This document shows, piece after piece, positions 56,195 through 64,000 of a stretch of DNA of 64,000 nt. Under the pieces are notes generated by a model that made no database searches, was not told where the DNA came from, and saw only the letters and a program-made list of their open reading frames with translations. The stretch is from positions 62,001 through 126,000 of the forward strand of contig NZ_JAKZFT010000005.1 in assembly GCF_022808985.1 (NCBI RefSeq), given 5' to 3'. Made by a program: the position numbers and the translations under genes. Positions within the stretch are counted from its first letter, which is position 1, and the number at the start of each line of letters is the position of its first letter. Source of the stretch: Geotalea sp. SG265 (GTDB lineage: Bacteria > Desulfobacterota > Desulfuromonadia > Geobacterales > Geobacteraceae).

Positions 56195-56661
56195 TGCCAA
56201 CCTCCCGGCTTATCGAAATTGCTGCGAAAATTATACAGTACCCATTGTACCTCATGATGCTGCATAATCACGTGCATTTGTTGTGTGGGAGGTCAGGCTG
56301 GATGAAGAGTAAGCCATTCCGGCCAGGCTCAAGGCACCCAAATCCCCGGGTATTTGCCGACCGGGCGGTGTTGGGATTCCTGAGTGAATAGCAACTCCGG
56401 GTACTGCTCGTTCACCAGCGATCCCTGCACCAGCCCTTGGGCGCTACTTCATTGCCAGGGGGCTGCTGACGGAGGATCTGCTGCGCCGCTCCATATGGGA
56501 ATGCGCGGCGCGCAACGAGCTGGTGAGAAAGAAGCGGGTAATTTGGTATATAAATACCTGATTTAATAAAACAAAGGTTTAAATAAAGCAAAGTCTCCTT
56601 TACCCTCTCCCGTGCTTGTGTTAGGATGCCTTACCGTCTATTGCAGGCTCCAGGAGGGGCA
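56195..56661. other. 467-bp gap between guaC and the MFS gene
   Basis: No convincing gene. A short plus-strand frame at 56254 reads MMLHNHVHLLC, reminiscent of the HUH motif of Y1 transposases, and another near 56440 reads GRYFIARGLLTEDLLRR; both are short and without partners. They may be decayed fragments. AT-rich sequence at 56560-56610 likely holds the promoter of the MFS gene. Confidence 0.35.
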
Positions 56662-57909
56662 ATGCCCGACCAGCAAACCCGTCGTCAGCGGTGGATTATC
56701 TTCGCCGTGCTGGCACTCATGTACATCCTAGTCTATTTCTATCGCGTGTCCCTGGCGGTGGTTGCCGGCGACATCTCCCGCGAGCTCAGGCTGACGCCGC
56801 CGCAGCTCGGCTCCCTTTCCGGTATCCTCTTCTATGTCTATGCCGTTGCCCAGATTCCTTTAGGTCCCATGATCGATCGCCTCGGCAGCCGGCTGGTCAT
56901 CAGCGGCTGCGGCGTGCTCACCGCCATCGGCGGCATCCTCTTCTCCCAGGCGGGGAGCCTGTCCAGCGCCATGGCGGCCCGGGTGCTCATCGGTATCGGC
57001 ACCGCCTCCGTGCTCATGGCGACCTTTACCATCTTCAGCCATTGGTTCGACAAGCAGGAATTCGGCCGTGTTTCCGGTTTCATGGTCGCCGTCGGCAATC
57101 TGGGCAATCTGTCGGCAACGGCTCCCCTGGCACTGGCAGTGGCTGCCTTAGGCTGGCGTAACTCCTTCCTTGCCATCGGCATTGCCCAAGCCCTGGTAAC
57201 AGTGCTGGTTTTCCTCATGGCCAAGGACCGGCCAGCCAAATCAGCCGCCGTCTCCGATCAGGGTGAGACCAGGCCCATGGGGCTCATGGCAGCGTGGCAC
57301 CGGATCTTCACCAGCGGCGATTTTTGGCTCCTGGGGATCGTCTCTTTCTTCTGGTACGGCAACTATCTTGCACTGCAGGGTTTGTGGGGGGGGCCGTATC
57401 TGATGGAGGTGATGGGCCTTTCCCGCGCTACCACCGGACAGATGCTGATGTTCACCTCCCTGGGCTTCATCTGTGGCAGCATGATCACGGATACCATAGC
57501 GCGCAAGGTCCTCCACTCCTACAAGAAGACATTGCTGGTGGGGCAGGGGGCACTGCTGGTGTTCATGTGCGGATTTTTCGGCCTTGCCGAATGCCTGCCG
57601 TTGCCGGCTCTGGCGGTGCTCTTCTATGCCATCGGCCTGGCGGTGTCTAGCGGGGTGATGATTTATCCCATCATCCGCTCCATGTTCCCGGTGACCATCG
57701 TCGGCACGGCGCTCACATCATTGAATTTCTTCGTTCTAATGGGGGCGGCAATCACGCAGCATGTGATGGGGCTGATTATCGGGGTGATGAAAAGGGGGAT
57801 GGGAGGAATGCCTCAGGCATTCCATGGGGCGTTCATCTTTCCTGTGGCGGGGCTGGCCGTGGCCATCGTGCTCTTTTCCTTTGCACGGGATTACTTCGAC
57901 AGAACCTGA
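56662..57909 (+). CDS. Major facilitator superfamily transporter
   Basis: 415 residues with about 12 hydrophobic segments. The N-terminal half has ILVYFYRVSLAVVAGDISRELRLTPPQLGSLSG and motif A-like GPMIDRLGSRLVIS; the second half begins after a charged loop (about 200-220) with FWLLGIVSFFWYGNYLALQGLW. It resembles anion:cation symporter or nitrate/sugar-phosphate type MFS proteins; substrate not known. CAGGAGGGG before the ATG at 56662 decides the start. The 3' end overlaps the converging DUF3820 gene by 19 bases. Confidence 0.88.
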   Translation: MPDQQTRRQRWIIFAVLALMYILVYFYRVSLAVVAGDISRELRLTPPQLGSLSGILFYVYAVAQIPLGPMIDRLGSRLVISGCGVLTAIGGILFSQAGSLSSAMAARVLIGIGTASVLMATFTIFSHWFDKQEFGRVSGFMVAVGNLGNLSATAPLALAVAALGWRNSFLAIGIAQALVTVLVFLMAKDRPAKSAAVSDQGETRPMGLMAAWHRIFTSGDFWLLGIVSFFWYGNYLALQGLWGGPYLMEVMGLSRATTGQMLMFTSLGFICGSMITDTIARKVLHSYKKTLLVGQGALLVFMCGFFGLAECLPLPALAVLFYAIGLAVSSGVMIYPIIRSMFPVTIVGTALTSLNFFVLMGAAITQHVMGLIIGVMKRGMGGMPQAFHGAFIFPVAGLAVAIVLFSFARDYFDRT

Positions 57910-58136
57910 CCGGAGCGGAGCGGGTCGAAGAGATATTCCAGGCCGTTGACCTTGATCTCATAGATGGTCCGCAGCTGATCTCCCAGTTTCCCCTCGGGAA
58001 ATCCCTGCCCGGCAAACCAGACCACGTAAGGCTCGGGAAGGTCAATGAGCCGCACCCCCTGGTACTTGCCGAAAGGCATGCGGGTTTCGGACAGTTCCAG
58101 GAGGAGATGGGAATTCGTTGGGACGGTCCCGGTCAT
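57891..58136 (-). CDS. DUF3820 family protein
   Basis: 81 residues: MPFGKYQGVRLIDLPEPYVVWFAGQGFPEGKLGDQLRTIYEIKVNGLEYL matches the DUF3820 pattern, a putative quorum-sensing-regulated small protein family related to an exonuclease C-terminal region. The start overlaps the dus stop by 4 bases and the end overlaps the MFS gene, so it is cotranscribed with dus. Confidence 0.82.
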   Translation of the reverse strand: MTGTVPTNSHLLLELSETRMPFGKYQGVRLIDLPEPYVVWFAGQGFPEGKLGDQLRTIYEIKVNGLEYLFDPLRSGQVLSK

Positions 58137-59134
58137 TGCAACTCCTCCAGTGCCGCCATGAAGGCACCGATGTTTCTCGCCTTTCGCAGCCGCTTGATCG
58201 GTTTTTCCAGGTGCGCCTCGTCCACGAAATGGAAGACCTCCTTTATCTTGGCCAGCACCTGCGCCTCTCCGCAGAATACCTTTCCATAGCGCACCAGCAA
58301 TTCCCGCAGGTATCCCTGCAGCATTGCCTTCCGCTCGTCCTGGTCGGGCTCCCTAATATCGTGCTGCCGCAATCTCCTGAAAAGGAATGGGTCGGCGATG
58401 GCACCCCTGCCGAGCATCAGTCCGGCTGCACCGGTCTCATCTAGGATCTGCAATCCTGCCGCAGCCGTGCGGATATCGCCGTTGGCAATAATCGGTACTG
58501 CCGTTTCCCGGACGACCTGCGCGGTAATGGCATGGTCAGCCGCTCCGGTGTAATGCTGCTGCACGGTCCGCGGATGAAGGACAATAAAATCCACCGCTGC
58601 CGATTCAAAGAGGGGGAGCAGGCGGAATATCTCCCCCGGGTCGTCGTACCCTGCCCGGACCTTGACGGAAAAGGTGCCGGTAATGGTCCGGCGCAGTTCG
58701 GGTATTAGCTCTGCCAGCATCTCCGGATGCCGGAGCAGACCGCCGCCGGTGGGACCCGAGGTCATCCGCCCATAGGGGCAGCCCATGTTCAGATTGATAT
58801 GAACAGTCCCTGCTGCCTGGGCTGCCTCGGCAGCAGCAACCAGCGCCTCGGTGCCGTGGCCGATCAGCTGCACCACCAGTGGGACGTTCTTTTCCTCGGG
58901 GGCCATTTCCTTCAGGTCGCCGGCAGCGATGCGCCGGACCGGAGCCGCGGCATTGACCCTGACGAATTCGGTAAAAACCGCGTCGGGGCGGACCCAGTCG
59001 ATGAACAGGGAGCGCATGGCCCGGTTCGTCACCCCCTGCATGAGGGCAAGAAGCAGCGGTCGCTTCCCCGGCTGCCAGGGCAGAGGCCGCTTGTTTCCGG
59101 TGCCGTCAGAGGATCTGGACGAGCTCGAATTCAT
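58133..59134 (-). CDS. dus: tRNA-dihydrouridine synthase family protein
   Basis: 333-residue FMN-dependent Dus-like enzyme that reduces uridine in tRNA. Motifs: LMQGVTNRAMRSLF, VVQLIGHGTEALV, the catalytic Cys in INLNMGCPYGRMTSGPTGGGLL, VKVRAGYDD, LHPRTVQQHYTG, IIANGDIRT and GLMLGRGAIADPFLF. Its start overlaps the slyD end by 29 bases and lacks a strong ribosome site. Which uridine position is modified is not predictable. Confidence 0.85.
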   Translation of the reverse strand: MNSSSSRSSDGTGNKRPLPWQPGKRPLLLALMQGVTNRAMRSLFIDWVRPDAVFTEFVRVNAAAPVRRIAAGDLKEMAPEEKNVPLVVQLIGHGTEALVAAAEAAQAAGTVHINLNMGCPYGRMTSGPTGGGLLRHPEMLAELIPELRRTITGTFSVKVRAGYDDPGEIFRLLPLFESAAVDFIVLHPRTVQQHYTGAADHAITAQVVRETAVPIIANGDIRTAAAGLQILDETGAAGLMLGRGAIADPFLFRRLRQHDIREPDQDERKAMLQGYLRELLVRYGKVFCGEAQVLAKIKEVFHFVDEAHLEKPIKRLRKARNIGAFMAALEELQ

Positions 59135-59588
59135 AGGTCAGATCTTCGCCAGCCAGTGGATGGTTGGCATCGAGCAGCACCGCGTCGTCGGAGACCTCGA
59201 CGACCGTCACTTCCAGCACTTCGTCATCGTCGCCGGTAAATTCCAGCTCCTGCCCCACCTGGGGGGTGATTTCGGGCGGTATTTGATCACGACCGATGCT
59301 GAAAACCTTCTCTTCGTCATATTCGCCGAATGCATCTGCTGCAGAAATGGTGATCTTTTTCCGCTCCCCGGGAGCCATGCCGACCAGTGCCTCCTCGATC
59401 TGGGGAAAGAATTCCTCCTCGCCGATGACAAGTTCCATCGGTCCTGCGTCGCAACCACAGCCGTCATCTTCGCAGCCGCAATCGTGTGCATGGTCGTGGC
59501 TCTCGTAGGTGGTGTCGATGACCGTACCATCTTCCAGGGTGCCGGCGAAATTGATCACCACTTTGTCTCCCTTTTTTGCCGATGCCAT
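59106..59588 (-). CDS. slyD: SlyD-type FKBP peptidyl-prolyl isomerase with His/Cys-rich insert
   Basis: 160 residues. The FKBP part (KKGDKVVINFAGTLEDGTVIDTTYE) is interrupted near residue 31 by HDHAHDCGCEDDGCGCD, then continues with PMELVIGEEEFFPQIEEALVGMAPGERK and the IF (insert-in-flap) chaperone domain. The His/Cys cluster should bind a metal such as Ni, Zn or Cu; the classical SlyD His-rich tail is absent (C-terminus ELVQIL). It is the first gene of slyD-dus-DUF3820 on the minus strand. Confidence 0.88.
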   Translation of the reverse strand: MASAKKGDKVVINFAGTLEDGTVIDTTYESHDHAHDCGCEDDGCGCDAGPMELVIGEEEFFPQIEEALVGMAPGERKKITISAADAFGEYDEEKVFSIGRDQIPPEITPQVGQELEFTGDDDEVLEVTVVEVSDDAVLLDANHPLAGEDLTYEFELVQIL

Positions 59589-59796
59589 ATCAATCCTTCC
59601 TTATCCTGTTTTTTATTTTCTGTTTGTCGAGCAGGGATAGACTCTACGGGTTGCGTAGCCATAAATCCAGCAAAATCTTCACGGCTGTAGGGGCGGAATG
59701 GGGTAAAAAAACTTAATATTACCCCCTAGGTGCCGATAAAACTAAGAAGAACTGCAATGCCGCCTATGGGGCAGGTAGAACATTTCAGGGCAGGGG

Positions 59797-60081
59797 ATGA
59801 GGATGTCGGAACTGCAATTGCATGAGAGAATAGAAGTTGCCCTGAAGATGAAGATAACCTGGCCCGGTAAGGGGACGGTCTTCGGCACCACCAGATATGT
59901 CAGTGACGACGAGACCCTGCTTGTTGCCGATTTTGAAGAGGTGCCTGCCCCGGGAACAGAGATGCTGCTGCAACTGGACTGCACAGTGCTTGGCCGAGAG
60001 GCGCCGGTGGTCAAGGCGACGGTGCTGCGAGCTGAAAGGTGGGAAATAGTCTTTCGCCTGCCCGTGGAGAATGCGGACTGA
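59797..60081 (+). CDS. PilZ-like small protein
   Basis: 94 residues, beta-rich: LQLHERIEVALKMKITWPGKGTVFGTTRYVSDDETLLVADFEEVPAPGTEMLLQLDC then VKATVLRAERWEIVFRLPVEN, shaped like a PilZ barrel. The c-di-GMP ligands RxxxR and D/NxSxxG are not clearly present (only TRYVSDDETLLV), so ligand binding is doubtful. Next to a GGDEF-EAL gene, which fits a c-di-GMP context. ATG at 59797; ATG at 59803 is an alternative. Confidence 0.5.
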   Translation: MRMSELQLHERIEVALKMKITWPGKGTVFGTTRYVSDDETLLVADFEEVPAPGTEMLLQLDCTVLGREAPVVKATVLRAERWEIVFRLPVENAD

Positions 60082-60108
60082 CTGGTAATTTACAGTGAGG
60101 GACGAAGA

Positions 60109-62910
60109 TTGTCATTCGTCAGCCTGAAAACGAAGATGTCCGTTGCGGTCTCGTTGCTGGTGATCGCCCTTGTGGGTGCGCTGGCTTTTTCCCTGTTCTC
60201 CTTTTTCGAGCGCGAGACGAAAAAGTCCATTGTCCAACACCTCATCGTTCTTGTTTCGGAAATTGCCAGTGATATAGACGACAAGGTCGAGGGTTCCCGC
60301 AACTCCCTTATTGCCGTTTCCAGGGGTATTCCTCCCGCAGTCATCAAAGACCCGGGTAAGGCGCAGAAATTCCTCGATGATCGCCCGGGCACCCATTCCC
60401 TTTTCGATAATGGGCTGTTTCTCTTCTCGGCCGATGGGAAGATCATAGCCGAAAGCCCCTACCTGCCCGGCCGCAGAGGGCGCGACATCTCCTTTCGCGA
60501 CTACTACAAAAAGACGGTGGCAAGCGGGAAACCGCAGATTTCCGATCCTTACATTTCAACCCACAATCCGGGTAAACCGGCCATCATCATAACCGTTCCC
60601 CTATTCGATGACTACGGCCGCCTGCAAGCCATCTTTGCCGGCAGTCTCGACCTGACCAGAGACAATTTCCTCGGCAAGTTTTCCCGCATCAGGCTGGGGC
60701 AGACCGGTTACCTTTTCCTCTTTACCACTGACGGCAGCTTTGTCATGCACCCGGACGAATCAAGAATCATGAAGCCGTTTAGTCTGGCGGGACACGACTT
60801 TTTCGAACGTGCTGCCAAAGCCGTAGAAGGCACAGAGGAAAGAGAAAATTCAAGAGGGGTGCGGGTTCTTACCACCTATAAGCGTCTGCGTACTGCAAAC
60901 TGGGTGCTTGGCGCGAATTATCCACTCAAGGAAGCCTATGCCCCCGTGGAGCAAGCGAAATTCTATACGGCTGTAGCCGCTTTTTTCTGTGTCATGCTTT
61001 CGATCCTGTTCGTCTGGCTGGGGATGAGGTATCTGACCCTGCCGCTCTTGAATATGGCCGCACAAATAAGGACCTTGAACGGAGAGCCGGACAGCCGATT
61101 TCATGTGGAAATACAATCGGAGGACGAGATCGCGGAACTGGGACGGGCGTTCAACGATCTGCTGTGCCGCGTGGAGAACGAAAAGGAAGCCTTACGTGAC
61201 GCTGTACTCATTGCCAGAAATGAACGGGCCAAATCCGAGGCGATTGTTGCTGCCATGGGTGACGGCATAAGCATGGTCGGTACCGACTACACGGTGCTGT
61301 ACCAGAATCAGGTACACCAGAACCAGTTCGGCGGTGATTTTACCGGCAGTCACTGTTACCGGGGATTTCAGGGGAAAGAGGCTGTCTGCAGCGGCTGTCC
61401 GGTGGCGGAGTGTTTTGACGACGGAGAGGTCCATACGGCCGAACGGCTTCTGGAAAGGAACGGGGAGACGCTCCACCTGGAAGTAACAGCCTCCCCCCTT
61501 CGCGACTACAATGGGACCATCATCGCCGGTATCGAGGTGGTGCGCGATATATCCGGGAGAAAGAAGATGGAGCTGGCCATAGAGCAGATGGCCTTCCACG
61601 ATGCTTTGACCGGCCTTCCCAACAGGCGCCTGTTCAACGAACGGCTGGCCCAGGCCATTGCCCATGCCCAGCGGAACGGCCAACTCCTTGCAGTCGTGTT
61701 TCTAGATTTGGACCGTTTCAAGGAGATCAACGACAGCCTCGGTCATTCAATCGGAGACCAGCTGCTGCAGGAGGTTGCGGCACGGCTCAAGAATTGCTGC
61801 AGAAGGGCTGAGGATACCATTGCCCGCCAGGGGGGGGATGAGTTTCTTCTCTTCCTTTCCGAAATAAAAGACGCGGATGATGCCGTGCGGCTCGCTACGG
61901 CACTTCTGCCGGAGATGACGAAGCCTTTCATCATCTCCGGCTATGAACTTTTTGTCAGCGCCAGCATCGGCATCAGCATTTACCCCCATGACGGCGGCGA
62001 TGTGGACACTTTGGCACGAAATGCCGATACGGCCATGTACCGGGCGAAACAGCAGGGGCGGAACAACTACAACCTCTACAACCCTTCCATGGGGGAAAAG
62101 AACCGACAACGGCTGGCTGTGGAGACAAGCCTGCGGCGGGCTCTGGCGAATGACGAGCTGGTGCTCCATTATCAGCCACAGGTGCAGGTGCAGACCGGCT
62201 GCATAACCGGCATCGAGGCCCTTGTCCGCTGGAATCATCCCGAACGCGGAATGCTCCTGCCCGCCTCCTTCATTCCCCAGGCAGAGGAAACGAGGCTGAT
62301 CTTCGAACTGGGTGAGTGGGTCTTGGAACGGGCATGCGCTCAAAATAAAGCGTGGCAGGATGCCGGTTATCCCCCCGTGAAGATTTCTGTAAATTACTCC
62401 CAGAGACAGCTGCGACAGCATGATTTCGTCGAGAAGTTCGCCAGGGTCCTGGATCGTACCGGCCTGGAGGCAAACTGGCTTGAGCTGGAGGTCCGGGAAT
62501 CGGTGCTGATCGAGGGGATGGTGGAGAATATCCAGGTGCTTTCCGCCCTGCGGGAATTGGGGGTGCGGGTTGCCATCGATAATTTCGGCACCGGATATTC
62601 ATGCTTTAAACATTTGGGGGATTTACCACTGGATGCATTGAAGATCGATCTTTCTTTTGTGTCCGAAATTGCGGCCAGCGAGGCGAGCAAAGCCATTGTC
62701 CGCTCAGTTGTGGGCCTGGCCCATGGGCTGCATCTGTCGGTGATCGCGCACGGGGTGGAAACAGAAGAGCAGATGCAGATGCTCCATTCGCTCGGCTACC
62801 TGGAGATGCAGGGGAATTATTTCAGCGCTCCTGTCACCGCAGATAAAGCCGGGGCGCTGCTTGCAGGTGAAAAAACTCTGATCGAGCCGCTCAAGCAACC
62901 GGGCCGGTGA
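60109..62910 (+). CDS. Cache-HAMP-PAS-GGDEF-EAL protein with degenerate EAL site
   Basis: 933 residues. TM1 (about 12-33), periplasmic double Cache (to about 285), TM2 (about 286-308), HAMP-like linker, PAS with a cysteine cluster (HCYRGF, then CSGCPVAEC), GGDEF with intact site Gly575-Phe579 (QGGDEF), EAL with IEALVRW intact. By register with RocR-type EAL enzymes Lys845 and Gln901 are present, but the second catalytic Asp is Asn825 (DNFGTGYS) and the catalytic Glu is His881 (AHGVE). Predicted: active diguanylate cyclase with non-catalytic EAL acting as c-di-GMP sensor. TTG start with GAGGG upstream. Confidence 0.88.
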   Translation: MSFVSLKTKMSVAVSLLVIALVGALAFSLFSFFERETKKSIVQHLIVLVSEIASDIDDKVEGSRNSLIAVSRGIPPAVIKDPGKAQKFLDDRPGTHSLFDNGLFLFSADGKIIAESPYLPGRRGRDISFRDYYKKTVASGKPQISDPYISTHNPGKPAIIITVPLFDDYGRLQAIFAGSLDLTRDNFLGKFSRIRLGQTGYLFLFTTDGSFVMHPDESRIMKPFSLAGHDFFERAAKAVEGTEERENSRGVRVLTTYKRLRTANWVLGANYPLKEAYAPVEQAKFYTAVAAFFCVMLSILFVWLGMRYLTLPLLNMAAQIRTLNGEPDSRFHVEIQSEDEIAELGRAFNDLLCRVENEKEALRDAVLIARNERAKSEAIVAAMGDGISMVGTDYTVLYQNQVHQNQFGGDFTGSHCYRGFQGKEAVCSGCPVAECFDDGEVHTAERLLERNGETLHLEVTASPLRDYNGTIIAGIEVVRDISGRKKMELAIEQMAFHDALTGLPNRRLFNERLAQAIAHAQRNGQLLAVVFLDLDRFKEINDSLGHSIGDQLLQEVAARLKNCCRRAEDTIARQGGDEFLLFLSEIKDADDAVRLATALLPEMTKPFIISGYELFVSASIGISIYPHDGGDVDTLARNADTAMYRAKQQGRNNYNLYNPSMGEKNRQRLAVETSLRRALANDELVLHYQPQVQVQTGCITGIEALVRWNHPERGMLLPASFIPQAEETRLIFELGEWVLERACAQNKAWQDAGYPPVKISVNYSQRQLRQHDFVEKFARVLDRTGLEANWLELEVRESVLIEGMVENIQVLSALRELGVRVAIDNFGTGYSCFKHLGDLPLDALKIDLSFVSEIAASEASKAIVRSVVGLAHGLHLSVIAHGVETEEQMQMLHSLGYLEMQGNYFSAPVTADKAGALLAGEKTLIEPLKQPGR

Positions 62911-62920
62911 ATCCCCGGCC
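62902..62920 (+). terminator. Possible hairpin at the end of the GGDEF-EAL gene
   Basis: GGCCGG and CCGGCC form a short stem overlapping the stop codon, with only a weak T-rich tail (TTGTCTT). Confidence 0.3.
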
Positions 62921-62980
62921 TTGTCTTATGCCTGTCAGCCGGTACAATTGAAGAAAATTTTTTTGATCGGAGGGTTCACC

Positions 62981-63526
62981 ATGGTTATGGAGAGAAACAA
63001 CGTGGTAACGTTCAAGGGAAAACCGGTAACGTTGCTCGGCCCCGAACTGCATGTGGGGGATAGGGCTCCTGATTTTACCGTCGTCGATAATGGCCTCTCG
63101 CCTGTTACCCTGGCCACCTACAGCGGGAAGGTAAAGGTGATCAGTGCCGTGCCTTCCCTGGATACTCCGGTATGCGAGATGGAGACGCGACGCTTCAATC
63201 AGGAGGCGGCAACATTGCCGGACAAGGTGGTGGTTCTCACAATCAGTCTCGATCTCCCTTTTGCCCAGAAACGCTGGTGCGGGGCGGCCAATATCGACCG
63301 GGTCATCACCCTCTCCGATTACCAGGAGCGCTCCTTCGGCCTGGCTTACGGGGTGCTGATCAAGGAACTGAAATTGCTTTCCAGATCCATCTTCGTCATC
63401 GACCGGACAGACATCATCCGTTACATCCAGCACGTGCCGGAGGTGACCCGGGAACCGGACTATGGGGCGGTGATGGATGCGGTGAAAAACCTGAATCAAC
63501 CTGAATCGGTGTCGTCGTCGGCGTAA
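62981..63526 (+). CDS. tpx: Tpx-type thiol peroxidase
   Basis: 181-residue atypical 2-Cys peroxiredoxin. Peroxidatic Cys in SLDTPVCEMETRRFN and resolving Cys in FAQKRWCGAANID are both present. Start VTFKGKPVTLLGPELHVGDRAPDFTVVD matches the family. TCGGAGGG 9 bases before the ATG at 62981. The last codons overlap the converging gene by 31 bases. Confidence 0.93.
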   Translation: MVMERNNVVTFKGKPVTLLGPELHVGDRAPDFTVVDNGLSPVTLATYSGKVKVISAVPSLDTPVCEMETRRFNQEAATLPDKVVVLTISLDLPFAQKRWCGAANIDRVITLSDYQERSFGLAYGVLIKELKLLSRSIFVIDRTDIIRYIQHVPEVTREPDYGAVMDAVKNLNQPESVSSSA

Positions 63527-63789
63527 TGGTCGATGTAGATCTTCTTGTCGATGCGGTCCAGGCCGTGGGCCACCAGGCGCAGTCCCAGCATTACCAGGTA
63601 CAGACCGGTAAAGACCCCCGGCGCATTGCGGAACAGGAGCAGCATCGTGCCGAGGCAGATGTAGCATATCCCCAGTCTCTGGCATTTCTGCTGTTTTTCT
63701 TTCCCTTTGCGCGAAACGGTAAAGCCGTAGAACTGGTAACACATGACGGCAAAAACGATGATCGCCAGATACTCGAAAAACGTGGCCAT
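63496..63789 (-). CDS. Small membrane protein
   Basis: 97 residues, no family recognised. Two hydrophobic segments: FFEYLAIIVFAVMCYQFYGF (about 3-22) and LGICYICLGTMLLLFRNAPGVFTGLYLVMLGLRLV (about 37-72, perhaps two helices). The C-terminal tail is acidic (DHYADDDTD). AGGAGGG supports the ATG at 63789 over one at 63795. Its end overlaps tpx. Function unknown. Confidence 0.7.
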   Translation of the reverse strand: MATFFEYLAIIVFAVMCYQFYGFTVSRKGKEKQQKCQRLGICYICLGTMLLLFRNAPGVFTGLYLVMLGLRLVAHGLDRIDKKIYIDHYADDDTDSG

Positions 63790-63927
63790 GGCCATCCCTC
63801 CTGAAGAACTACATATTCATAAAACCATATAATATAATCTATACACCTTTTTTGGCGAAGCGCAGCAAAATAGTTATGGGCGCCACTGAGGTGCGGTGGC
63901 GAAATTGATGCATAGCGGCCGAAAACT

Positions 63928-63936
63928 TGCTATAGT
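63928..63936 (+). promoter_or_regulatory. Possible extended -10 promoter of the last gene
   Basis: TTGC-TATAGT is a TGN-extended -10, 35 bases before the ATG at 63971; a -35-like TTGATG at 63905 lies 20 bases upstream of it, which is not ideal. The rest of 63796-63904 is featureless. Confidence 0.35.
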
Positions 63937-63970
63937 GCCATGGCAGCAATTTTCAAGGAGACGGACGGAG

Positions 63971-64000
63971 ATGGATGTAACCCTGAACGAAACGGAGGTC
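63971..64000 (+). CDS. Start of a gene cut by the window end
   Basis: ATG at 63971 with GGACGGAG directly upstream, open for ten codons (MDVTLNETEV) to the edge. Too short to identify. Confidence 0.5.
   Translation, partial: MDVTLNETEV

Noticed and set aside
56254-56290. MLHNHVHLL-like HUH motif suggesting a REP-associated transposase
   Set aside because: Only a few codons, no catalytic Tyr region, no palindromic REP pair; kept only as a note in the gap entry.
59700-59725. GGGGTAA/TTACCCC inverted repeat upstream of the PilZ-like gene
   Set aside because: Seven-bp arms with an AT loop; no second copy and no regulator to match, close to chance expectation.

Overview
The window looks like chromosome of a Geobacter/Geotalea-type bacterium (Desulfuromonadia). 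Supporting signs are the DapL route to diaminopimelate beside an argB-D-F-G-H cluster, pilT next to recA and recX, several c-di-GMP and two-component sensor proteins, and a selenoprotein. This assignment is inference from gene content and order; no database was searched.

Layout. (1) 1-11.6 kb is housekeeping: the end of larC, then pgpA and cinA with overlapping starts, a PAS-GAF histidine kinase, recA-pilT-recX, alaS, a small cupin and a receiver-kinase fusion. (2) 11.6-24.1 kb is the arginine and lysine/diaminopimelate cluster (argB, argD, argF, argG, a Nudix hydrolase, a nitrilase-like protein, argH, a lipoprotein, dapA, dapB, dapL). Three spacers in it (after argF, argH and dapA) carry copies of a palindromic repeat whose arms differ between copies but stay complementary. 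A Phd-VapC toxin-antitoxin pair sits between dapB and dapL. (3) 24.1-28.9 kb is an accessory island: a three-gene ABC-ATPase conflict system (ABC-3C type), a convergent hipBA pair with its own operator-like repeats, and a scar with a LysR-like remnant. Beyond it, on the opposite strand, is a divergent lysA-like decarboxylase. (4) 30.6-35.4 kb holds small conserved genes (trmO, a possible orphan immunity gene, yaiI, yaeQ, a frameshifted DUF1992 gene, polX). (5) 35.5-35.7 kb is a self-contained unit of promoter, 20-codon ORF and terminator. (6) 36-46 kb holds a PAS protein, an aldo/keto reductase, an MFS transporter, a diguanylate cyclase, and a TetR-controlled set (DoxX, VOC, cupin) with matching operators. 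Next come an OmpA lipoprotein, a TauE permease, a BamE-like lipoprotein, a beta-lactamase-fold hydrolase and a thioesterase. (7) 46-64 kb holds GAPDH, an acyl-CoA ligase, an MBL hydrolase, a YbhB protein, FKBP, a selenocysteine-type rhodanese with SECIS-like hairpin, a hybrid kinase, guaC, a second MFS transporter, DUF3820, dus and slyD. It ends with a PilZ-like protein, a GGDEF-EAL protein with a degenerate EAL domain, tpx, a membrane protein and the first codons of one more gene.

How the parts work together. ArgB, D, F, G and H cover most steps from N-acetylglutamate to arginine. DapA, DapB, DapL and the LysA-like enzyme cover much of the aspartate-semialdehyde to lysine/peptidoglycan branch. 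The accessory modules (VapBC, ABC-3C, HipBA) are all inside or beside this cluster.

Most notable items: the in-frame UGA rhodanese at 51937-52263, the covarying repeats at 14743, 19281 and 21213, the ABC-3C island at 24188-27064, the mini transcription unit at 35493-35692, and the EAL domain lacking two catalytic residues.
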